Assembly (NCBI GenBank): GCA_037442505.1
Contig: JBBIPZ010000018.1
Coordinates: 1 to 47,009 of the forward strand
Length of the DNA: 47,009 nt
Direction: 5' to 3'
DNA from: JBBIPZ01 sp037442505 [NCBI: Deltaproteobacteria bacterium]
Lineage (GTDB): Bacteria > CALINM01
Shown: in pieces, positions 38,583 to 45,509 of the stretch
Layout: each line of letters starts with the position of its first letter
Numbering within the stretch: the stretch's first letter is position 1
Translations under genes and position numbers: made by a program
Notes under the pieces: model-generated
The model's database searches: none
What the model was told of the DNA's origin: nothing
What the model saw: only the letters and a program-made list of their open reading frames with translations

Positions 38583-40863
38583 ACTTATTCTGCTAAGCCT
38601 GTTAGTTTTAACATTGTTAATATCTGCTGGATGCTCTTCATATCAAGCATATAAAAAGGCAGAGAGCTTGATGCTGGAAGGCAAGTATGATGAAGCCATA
38701 ACCTACTATAATAAAGCACTCTCACAAAAACCGGGCGAGTTAGAATACTCGATAAAGCTATCTCGTGCAAAAGATGCAGCTGCTCAACAACATTTTCAAA
38801 AAGGGAAAAAATTCTTTGATGAAAATAACTTAGATGAGGCTGAAAAAGAGCTCAATCTAACTCTTGTTCTTGACCCGACCTTCAAAAGGGCCGTTCAGAT
38901 GTTGCAGGAAATAAAAATAAAAAAGGAGGCTACAGAAAGTTTGGCAAGAGCAAAGACATTTGCTGCTGGTAATAAAGTTAAAGAGGCTATAGAAGAGGCG
39001 AAAAAGGCTTATTCCCTCAATCCTCAATTAGAAGAAGCGAAAAAACTCATGGATAGTTTGTCAAAAAGTGGTGCAAAAAGTCCACTTGAATATGAGTTGA
39101 ACATAAAATCCTCAAAACCTGTCACACTCAAATTTAAAGATGCAAACCTTAAAGAAGTCTTTGAAGTTCTTTCAAAACTCTCTGGTATCAATTTCGTTTT
39201 TGACGATTCTGTAAAAGATACGAAAATCACATTTTTCATAGAAGACGCATCTTTTGTCCAAACATTAGAACTTCTTCTTTTTACAAACAAATTGGCGCTA
39301 AAGATAATAAACCCCAAAAACGTCATTGTTTATCCCGACAATAAACAGAAGAGAAAAGAGTATGAAGAATACTACATAAAAACCTTCTTTTTAAAGTTTG
39401 CTGATGCGAAAAAAATTATAAACACCATACGCAATCTTGTTGAAGCAAAACAAATATTTGTCAATGAGGAGCTAAACGCTATAGTATTAAGGGCAGATGC
39501 AGACTCAATCGCATTGGCAGAAAAAATAATAGAGGCAAATGACATTCCAAAGCCAGAGGTTGTGATGGATTTAGAATTTATAGAAGTAAACAGAAACGAC
39601 CTCCAACGTTTAGGACTCGATTTCTCTCCCAACCAGATGCAGTTTGGTTTTGGCAAAGGTAGTAAACCAACTACAATTGTAGCTTCGGGATTTGAAGGCA
39701 CTCCAGATCTTGTCAATATAAGAGATTTAGAAGTTGCTAAACTTAATAGAAATATACTCTTTACACTCCCCACTATCACACTTAACTTCCTCAAGCAAAA
39801 TGGTGTTACAAAAAGTTTGGCAAATCCACAGTTAAGGGCGCTTGATGGTGCAAAGGCTCAGGTACATGTCGGTGACAGGGTTCCAGTGATAACAGTCACT
39901 GTGAGTGGAGCTGATCAACGCTCAGAAAATGTCCAGTACGTGGATGTAGGCGTCAAATTTAATGCTGAACCAAAAATTATATCTAACGACGAGATAGAGT
40001 TAAAGATAGAGGCAGAGGTAAGTAACATCATCAGTAAAGAAACAACACAGGGTGGAAAAGGAAGCACCGTTTACAGAATAGGTACAAGAAACGCAAAGAC
40101 TGTACTAAGACTTAAAGATGGCGAATCCACGGTTCTTGGTGGCCTTATCCAGAACAGAATAGAAAAAACAAAAAAAGGTATAGCATTTTTAAGCGACATA
40201 CCAATAATAGGAAACCTGTTCACATACTATGCCGACAGCACAGACCAGTCAGACATTTTTATATCAATTACTCCACGCATTTCAAAGGGTATAGTTTATC
40301 CATCAAGAGACGCTGCCTATATCTGGTCTGGCACAGAAGAAAGATTAGCCTCCAAACCAGTCTTCCAGTCTTTTACAGAAGGGCAAACACAACAGATAAC
40401 AGACAAGCCCAAAGAAACAACCGGTATAAAAGAAAAACCCGAAGGCGAATTTAAATCTGAAAACGCATTTTTGGCAACAATATCACCAGAATCAATAAAA
40501 GTAGGGGAGACAGCTGATATAGATATAGTTATGAATGGTTTACCTTCGGTAGTTGAATTCGAAGTTGCTGGAAATGTAAATTTTGCGTTCGTTGAACCGG
40601 TTAAGTTTACAGAAGCCTCCATTGCTACAAGCGACGAAGATATATACAAAGCTAACTTTGACAACAAATCTGGCTCTTTCTCTATATTTGCTAAACTTTC
40701 AAAAGAGATAACAGGAAGTATATCTATTGGCAAAATAACAATTAAAGGTAAAAACAAGGTTGCGGGTGCAGAACTAATAAATTTAGGACAGTGTAAAATT
40801 AAGACTTCTGATGGTAAGGTTTACTATCTAAAGAGTTATAATGCGTTTATGGAAGTAAAATGA
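38569..40863 (+). CDS. gspD: Lipoprotein secretin (GspD/PilQ family) with TPR repeats and extra C-terminal beta domain
   Basis: A 764-residue protein from the ATG at 38569, chosen because AGAGG precedes it and MAKNKL begins the signal peptide; a TTG at 38551 would add six residues. The lipobox SAGC gives C22. TPR-like helices span about 25-160 (for example LMLEGKYDEAITYYNKAL). Secretin N0/N1 domains follow (LKFKDANLKEVFEVLSKLSG, FFLKFADAKKIINTI), then the secretin core (VHVGDRVPVI, DVGVKFNAEP, LRLKDGESTVLGGLI, PIIGNLF). The last 130 or so residues after a linker look like a cohesin/Ig-type beta sandwich. It forms the outer-membrane pore. Confidence 0.92.
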   Translation: MAKNKLILLSLLVLTLLISAGCSSYQAYKKAESLMLEGKYDEAITYYNKALSQKPGELEYSIKLSRAKDAAAQQHFQKGKKFFDENNLDEAEKELNLTLVLDPTFKRAVQMLQEIKIKKEATESLARAKTFAAGNKVKEAIEEAKKAYSLNPQLEEAKKLMDSLSKSGAKSPLEYELNIKSSKPVTLKFKDANLKEVFEVLSKLSGINFVFDDSVKDTKITFFIEDASFVQTLELLLFTNKLALKIINPKNVIVYPDNKQKRKEYEEYYIKTFFLKFADAKKIINTIRNLVEAKQIFVNEELNAIVLRADADSIALAEKIIEANDIPKPEVVMDLEFIEVNRNDLQRLGLDFSPNQMQFGFGKGSKPTTIVASGFEGTPDLVNIRDLEVAKLNRNILFTLPTITLNFLKQNGVTKSLANPQLRALDGAKAQVHVGDRVPVITVTVSGADQRSENVQYVDVGVKFNAEPKIISNDEIELKIEAEVSNIISKETTQGGKGSTVYRIGTRNAKTVLRLKDGESTVLGGLIQNRIEKTKKGIAFLSDIPIIGNLFTYYADSTDQSDIFISITPRISKGIVYPSRDAAYIWSGTEERLASKPVFQSFTEGQTQQITDKPKETTGIKEKPEGEFKSENAFLATISPESIKVGETADIDIVMNGLPSVVEFEVAGNVNFAFVEPVKFTEASIATSDEDIYKANFDNKSGSFSIFAKLSKEITGSISIGKITIKGKNKVAGAELINLGQCKIKTSDGKVYYLKSYNAFMEVK

Positions 40864-41333
40864 GATGCAAGGGGATCACCTTAATAGAGCTTGTGGTAGC
40901 CGTAGCAGTGCTTGCAATTTTAGCATCTGCGGTTTTTCCTGTAGTCAAAATGACTGTCAAGAGACAAAAGGAGCTTGAACTAAGAAACAATTTAAGAATT
41001 ATCAGAAAAGCAATAGATGACTATAAAAAGGCTTATGATGAAAAAAAGATACAACAAAAATTAGGGGCATCGGGCTATCCGTCGTCGTTAAGGGAACTGG
41101 TAGAAGGGGTTGACGATTTAACATCTCCAGAATATGGTAAAAAATTAGTGTTTTTACGGAGGATACCTCGAGACCCTTTTAACGACAACAAAGATTTAAA
41201 ACCTGAGGAGACGTGGGGAATAAGAAGCTATGGCAGCCCTCCTGATGACCCAAAAGAAGGTGAAGACGTTTACGATGTGTATTCTTTAAGTGAGGAGAAA
41301 GCGATTGACGGCACATACTATAAAGATTGGTAA
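40860..41333 (+). CDS. Type II pseudopilin (GspG-like)
   Basis: A 157-residue pseudopilin. A very short leader MRCKG is followed by the prepilin peptidase site G/ITLIELVVAV, with the conserved Glu at position 5 of the mature protein. A hydrophobic helix and then an amphipathic helix follow, and the C-terminal domain has PRDPFNDNKD and ends in YYKDW, a GspG-like pattern. No prepilin peptidase gene is in the window. It overlaps the secretin gene by 4 bases and the next pseudopilin gene by 29. Confidence 0.88.
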   Translation: MRCKGITLIELVVAVAVLAILASAVFPVVKMTVKRQKELELRNNLRIIRKAIDDYKKAYDEKKIQQKLGASGYPSSLRELVEGVDDLTSPEYGKKLVFLRRIPRDPFNDNKDLKPEETWGIRSYGSPPDDPKEGEDVYDVYSLSEEKAIDGTYYKDW

Positions 41334-41703
41334 AAACCAGAAAGGTTTTACACTAATAGAGTTAATCATAGTTATGACTATCATAGGGATATTACTAACT
41401 ATTGCCCAGCCAACGTATAAAAGTTCGATAATCAGGGCAAAAGAAACCGTTCTTAAAGAAAACCTATTTGCAATGCGTAGTGCAATAGACCAGTATTATG
41501 CTGATAATGGTATTTACCCACCTACTCTTGACGAACTTGTCACAAAAGGTTATCTCCGTAACATCCCTAAGGATCCTTTTACAAACTCAAACACCACCTG
41601 GATTTTAGTAACACCACCTCGTCCTGAAGAAACTGGCATTTACGATATAAAAAGTGGTAGCAACGAACGAAGTTTAACAGGTACACCTTACAGTGACTGG
41701 TGA
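41305..41703 (+). CDS. Type II pseudopilin (GspG-like), second copy
   Basis: A 132-residue pseudopilin from a TTG start at 41305-41307, chosen because GAGGAG (about 41292-41297) lies at good distance; a GTG at 41290 would add five residues. Leader of about 11 residues, then cleavage site G/FTLIELIIVMTIIGIL with Glu5. The C-terminal domain shows the GspG features YYADNGIYPPTLDEL, IPKDPFT and the ending YSDW. The two adjacent GspG-like genes probably arose by duplication and divergence. One may be the major pseudopilin. Confidence 0.87.
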   Translation: MTAHTIKIGKNQKGFTLIELIIVMTIIGILLTIAQPTYKSSIIRAKETVLKENLFAMRSAIDQYYADNGIYPPTLDELVTKGYLRNIPKDPFTNSNTTWILVTPPRPEETGIYDIKSGSNERSLTGTPYSDW

Positions 41704-42151
41704 GCGAGGCTTTACTTATATTTTTGTTTTGATAATACTCATTTTCATTGGAGTAGGTCTTGCTACAACTGGAAAAGTTTGGTCTGTAGTAGTTCAGCGT
41801 AATAAGGAAGAAGAATTGCTGTTCCGTGGTGATCAGATTGTAAAAGGTATAGAGAGTTATTACAAAAGCTCACATGGTGGAGGTAATTTTTTGCCACGCA
41901 AATTAGAGGATTTGATAAAAGACAATCGCTTTTTGACAGTTAAGCGGCATCTAAGAAAACTCTACAAAGACCCAATGACGGAAGATGGTGAATGGGATAT
42001 TATCAGAGACGAACAGGGTAGAATAAAAGGTGTAAGAAGTAAAAGCGAAAGAGAGCCTTTAAAGAAAAAATTTTTTCCGTTAGAATATAAACATTTTGAG
42101 GACAAAATGAGATACAAAGATTGGGAGTTTGTATTTGTAATCAAAAAATAG
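41693..42151 (+). CDS. Atypical minor pseudopilin-like protein lacking Glu5
   Basis: A 152-residue protein from a GTG start (41693-41695) that overlaps the previous gene by 11 bases. The N-terminus MTGERG/FTYIFVLIILIFIGVGL resembles a prepilin signal and helix, but position 5 after the expected cleavage is Phe, not Glu. The rest is basic and contains SYYKSSHGGGNFLPRKLEDLI and a C-terminal YKDWEFVFVIKK. Lack of Glu5 is known in tip pseudopilins such as GspK, so it could cap the pseudopilus; it might also be an inner-membrane anchored accessory protein. Confidence 0.7.
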   Translation: MTGERGFTYIFVLIILIFIGVGLATTGKVWSVVVQRNKEEELLFRGDQIVKGIESYYKSSHGGGNFLPRKLEDLIKDNRFLTVKRHLRKLYKDPMTEDGEWDIIRDEQGRIKGVRSKSEREPLKKKFFPLEYKHFEDKMRYKDWEFVFVIKK

Positions 42152-42161
42152 AGAGGTAATT

Positions 42162-43538
42162 ATGCAAAGAGTGTTAGTAATTGATGATGAAAAGCTTATA
42201 CTCGATATGATAAAATCAAAGTTAGAAAAATCCAACTTCGACGTGACAGCTACAAACAGTTCAAAAGACGCCATAAAACTCTTAGATTTAATGGACTTCG
42301 AAGTTATACTTCTCGATTTAATGATGCCAAACATCACCGGACTTGAACTGCTTCAGATGATAAAAGAAAAAAAGAGTGACATTCCTGTGATTATGATAAC
42401 AGCACACGGTAGTATAGATACAGCTGTTAAAGCTATGAAATTAGGGGCTTATGACTATCTAACAAAACCATTTTCAATGGAAGAATTAATATTAGTTGTA
42501 AGCAACGCTATTAAATATAAACTGACATCAGAGGAACTTAAGTTTTACAAAAAAGAGTTCAAATGCAATTATGGTCTACAGATGATAATAGGCAAAAGCA
42601 AAGCAATTACAGAGTTAAAATCACTCATCAAAAAAGTGGCAGAAGCAGACGTTAAAGTAATTCTTATAGAAGGCGAAAGCGGTACCGGAAAAGAGCTTGT
42701 AGCTCGGGCAATTCATGCAGAAGGCGAAAGATGCAAACACCCATTTGTTGCGATAAACTGTGCATCTTTGCCAGAAAATTTACTTGAGAGCGAGCTTTTT
42801 GGTCACGAAAAAGGCGCATTTACAGACGCAAAGACTGCAAAAAAAGGTTTGATAGAGTTTGCCGATAAAGGCACATTATTTTTAGATGAAATTGGCGATA
42901 TGCCATTAAACTTACAGGCAAAGATACTAAGATTTTTAGAAGAACGAACAGTTAGAAAGTTAGGTGGACTTGTGGATTTAAACGTAGATGTTCAGGTAAT
43001 AGCCGCCACAAATAAAAATCTAAAAAAACTTGTTGCCGAAGGAAAGTTCAGGGAAGACCTTTTTTACAGGATACAGGTTGTTCCTATCGTTGTGCCGCCA
43101 TTGAGAGAAAGGAAGGAAGACATCTTAGAAATTGCAAGATTTTTTATTGGTGCCTTCAATAACGAGTTTAAAAAAAGCATCAAAGGTTTTTCTCCTATTG
43201 CCGAAAAACTAATGGTTCAATATGACTGGCCCGGCAATGTTCGTGAATTAAGAAATTCTGTTGAACGTGCAATGATATTTGAAGATTCAGATATGATAAA
43301 AGTGGAAAGACTTCCAGTTGAAATAATAACCATTTCCTCCAGGCAACCATCACCAACTGCAAAAAACATTGATTTTAAAATTCCACCAAACGGTTTAGAT
43401 ATAGAAGAAGTAGAAAAGGAACTGATTAAACAAGCTTTATCCATCACAAAAGGTAATCAGTCAAAGGCAGCAAGGTTATTAAACATTGGGGTAGATGCGA
43501 TGCGCTATCGGATGAAAAAGTTTGGGCTTTTAAACTAA
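42162..43538 (+). CDS. Sigma-54-dependent response regulator (NtrC family)
   Basis: A 458-residue three-domain regulator. The receiver has D8-D9 and phospho-acceptor D52 (VILLDLMMP). The AAA+ domain has Walker A GESGTGKE (171-178), the sigma-54 contact loop as GAFTDA (218-223, a common variant of GAFTGA), LFLDEIGD and the arginine-rich end (NVRELRNSVERA). The C-terminal Fis-type helix-turn-helix is QSKAARLLNIGVDAMRYRMKK. It begins 10 bases after the last pseudopilin gene with GAGAGG before the ATG, so it is likely part of the operon. I found no convincing -24/-12 promoter in the nearby gaps. No partner kinase is adjacent. Confidence 0.92.
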   Translation: MQRVLVIDDEKLILDMIKSKLEKSNFDVTATNSSKDAIKLLDLMDFEVILLDLMMPNITGLELLQMIKEKKSDIPVIMITAHGSIDTAVKAMKLGAYDYLTKPFSMEELILVVSNAIKYKLTSEELKFYKKEFKCNYGLQMIIGKSKAITELKSLIKKVAEADVKVILIEGESGTGKELVARAIHAEGERCKHPFVAINCASLPENLLESELFGHEKGAFTDAKTAKKGLIEFADKGTLFLDEIGDMPLNLQAKILRFLEERTVRKLGGLVDLNVDVQVIAATNKNLKKLVAEGKFREDLFYRIQVVPIVVPPLRERKEDILEIARFFIGAFNNEFKKSIKGFSPIAEKLMVQYDWPGNVRELRNSVERAMIFEDSDMIKVERLPVEIITISSRQPSPTAKNIDFKIPPNGLDIEEVEKELIKQALSITKGNQSKAARLLNIGVDAMRYRMKKFGLLN

Positions 43539-43558
43539 ACTTTTACTCCATGGCGTCT

Positions 43559-43622
43559 ACCTTTTAAAAAGGTGGGACATAACCTTTACACTTCCCCCTT
43601 TGGGAAAGGGGGATTGAGGGGG
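43559..43622. repeat. Paired intergenic hairpins (possible repeated element)
   Basis: In the 118-base gap after the NtrC-type regulator lie two hairpins: ACCTTTTAAAAAGGT (43559-43573, 7-bp stem) and CCCCCTTT-GGG-AAAGGGGG (43594-43612, 8-bp perfect stem), followed by ATTGAGGGGGAA. No U-run follows either, so they do not look like standard terminators. The G/C-run pattern stands out in this AT-rich DNA and resembles dispersed intergenic repeats; copy number cannot be tested here. Confidence 0.4.
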
Positions 43623-43656
43623 AACTAAAAAAACTTTACTTCAAACAGGAGGACAT

Positions 43657-44532
43657 ATGAAAAAACTTGTCATTATCCTATCTTTACTGCTCTTACCATC
43701 ACTAACATTGGCATCCACAGAAAAGTTTGACGAAGCCTTCAAAAAGGCAGAAGCGGCTATAGCATCAGAACAAAACAAAGGTTTAAAAAGCTACATCTGC
43801 GACATAAAGACAACACAATTTGACACAATGATGAAAAAAATGACCTCAGCCATGCCAGAAAACCTGCCCCGTCCTGAAAAACCATCGATAAAAAAATACT
43901 GGGACAAAAACAAAGGAATGATTATCAGATTAGAAGGCAAAAATTTATTTCCATACATGCAACAGGTGTCACAAAAAATGTCAGAACAGTTTGCATTAGA
44001 CCTTTATGGTTACTTTTTACCTTCTCAAACAAAAAAACTCCGTCACAAACTCCTTAAAGATGCTGACAAACAGTTAAAGATTATAAGTGGCTATCATCGT
44101 TTCACAATTACATTCAAAGCAAAGACAGACATAAAGATGGCTTTCTTCAAAGGAGGTCTACCTATCCCAACAAATGACGTAAAATCAATAACGATAAGCG
44201 TTGACATGGAAAGAAAGCTTGTTAAAGACATCTACATCAAATACGACAAAACAGAAGGTTACCAGGAATATAAACTACTTGCAGAATACAAAAAAATTGA
44301 GGACAAATACTTTCTTTACAATCTCTACATGATGTCAGACGACCACTCAGTAATGATTGGATTTAGAACCGATTTTGACAAAATTGATGGCTACATCCTG
44401 CCTGTTAAACAGATACGCACAGGTGAAGGTTCGGAAATACCCGAAGAAGAAAAAAGGATAGAAGTAGAGTTTACCAACTATAAAATTAACGCTAATATTC
44501 CTGCTGCAATGTTTGGGAAAAAGAAAAAATAA
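43657..44532 (+). CDS. Secreted protein of unknown function, possibly LolA-like fold
   Basis: A 291-residue protein with a clear signal peptide (KKLVIILSLLLLPSLTLAS, cleavage after about 20). No cysteine cluster except one Cys near residue 48. The C-terminal two-thirds alternates beta strands (HRFTITFKAKTDIKMAFF, SITISVDMERKLVKDIYI, EYKLLAEYKKIEDKYFL), which suggests an outer-membrane lipoprotein-sorting-like fold; this is inference from pattern only. The end is basic (GKKKK). A strong AGGAGG precedes the ATG. fdhD starts 2 bases after its stop. Confidence 0.72.
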   Translation: MKKLVIILSLLLLPSLTLASTEKFDEAFKKAEAAIASEQNKGLKSYICDIKTTQFDTMMKKMTSAMPENLPRPEKPSIKKYWDKNKGMIIRLEGKNLFPYMQQVSQKMSEQFALDLYGYFLPSQTKKLRHKLLKDADKQLKIISGYHRFTITFKAKTDIKMAFFKGGLPIPTNDVKSITISVDMERKLVKDIYIKYDKTEGYQEYKLLAEYKKIEDKYFLYNLYMMSDDHSVMIGFRTDFDKIDGYILPVKQIRTGEGSEIPEEEKRIEVEFTNYKINANIPAAMFGKKKK

Positions 44533-44534
44533 CT

Positions 44535-45314
44535 ATGACAGAAGGCGATAAGATATCCAAAAAAGTTCTACACTTTGATGGCAAAAACTTCAACGAAGAA
44601 ACTGTTGAACTAATTAGAGAAGAACCATTTACGATATATCTAAATGACGAAGAATTCATTACGCTTTTATGTTATCCCGACAACCTTGATGAGCTTGCGG
44701 TTGGCTTTCTAAAGTCAGAAGGATTAATTACAGAAAAAAAAGATATCAAAAAACTCAAGATTTCCCGAGACAATAAAAATATTAACATCGTTGCAGACAT
44801 TGGCAATCTTGAAAAAAGGCTTCACGAAAAACGCATTGTTACAACAGGCTGTGGAAAGGGCAGCATATTCTATTTTGCATTAGACTCGTTAAAATGCGAT
44901 GTTAAAGAAATCAATAAAACCTGGCATTATCAGGTGATTATTGACAAAATGCGTGAAATCAATTTAACAAGAGGCACTAAAAAACTTGGCGGACTTCATG
45001 TTTGCGGTCTATACGATGGAACAAATTTTATCATAAGAGAAGACATCGGCAGACATAACGCCCTCGATAAGATAGTTGGATACTGTTTACTCAACAATAT
45101 TTCACTCGATGATGAAATAATATTCACTACAGGAAGAATTTCATCCGAAATACTTTTAAAGGCTGCAAAGGTTAATACAGGCGTAATAGTTTCTCGTTCT
45201 ACACCAACCGCACTCGCATTTGAAATTGCACAAAAGCTAAATATCACACTAATTGGTTATGTCAGAGGCAACCAGATGTCTATATACACTGCTAAAGGGA
45301 GGATAATAATTTAA
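44535..45314 (+). CDS. fdhD: FdhD formate dehydrogenase sulfur-carrier protein
   Basis: A 259-residue protein of the FdhD family, which carries sulfur from IscS to the molybdenum/tungsten cofactor of formate dehydrogenase. Visible are NLDELAVGFLKSEGLI near the N-terminus, TTGCGKGS with a single Cys (C106) where E. coli FdhD has a two-cysteine loop, and the C-terminal EDIGRHNALDKIVG, TGRISSEILLKAA and SRSTPTALAFEIA. The single-Cys form suggests that one cysteine is enough for persulfide transfer here. No formate dehydrogenase gene is in the window. It follows the secreted unknown gene by 2 bases. Confidence 0.94.
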   Translation: MTEGDKISKKVLHFDGKNFNEETVELIREEPFTIYLNDEEFITLLCYPDNLDELAVGFLKSEGLITEKKDIKKLKISRDNKNINIVADIGNLEKRLHEKRIVTTGCGKGSIFYFALDSLKCDVKEINKTWHYQVIIDKMREINLTRGTKKLGGLHVCGLYDGTNFIIREDIGRHNALDKIVGYCLLNNISLDDEIIFTTGRISSEILLKAAKVNTGVIVSRSTPTALAFEIAQKLNITLIGYVRGNQMSIYTAKGRIII

Positions 45315-45371
45315 ATCAACTCTTAATGATTGATAAATTTTTTATTAAAAACAAAAAAATTAGATTTTTAC

Positions 45372-45401
45372 TTGACAAGGTGTTTAACAGTTTGCTATAA
45401 A
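45372..45401 (+). promoter_or_regulatory. Strong promoter of the porin gene, extended -10
   Basis: TTGACA (45372-45377) is followed after 18 bases by TATAAA (45396-45401), preceded by TGC, an extended -10. The predicted start near 45408 leaves a leader of about 100 bases before the ATG. The leader holds a second purine-rich run AAGGGGGG at about 45432-45439 with no convincing reading frame behind it. Confidence 0.7.
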
Positions 45402-45509
45402 TTTAGTAAGCTAAAACAGCATTTTAAAAACAAGGGGGGTGATAGACCAAAATTAAGTAGTTTCAAAGTCAGGCTTCATACTTAAAAAAATTAAACAGGA
45501 GGGTAAATA

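Noticed and set aside
41281-41345. Frameshift splitting one pseudopilin gene into two
   Set aside because: Each gene has its own prepilin cleavage site, hydrophobic helix and GspG-like C-terminal ending, so they are two complete overlapping genes.
43539-43656. Sigma-54 (-24/-12) promoter downstream of the NtrC-type regulator
   Set aside because: TGGCGTCTACC lacks the GC of the -12 element at the required spacing. The gaps before 29773 and 45510 also gave no match.
45440-45457. Five-codon leader peptide (GTG start) in the porin leader
   Set aside because: The purine run touches the GTG with no room for ribosome spacing, and the peptide shows no regulatory codon pattern.
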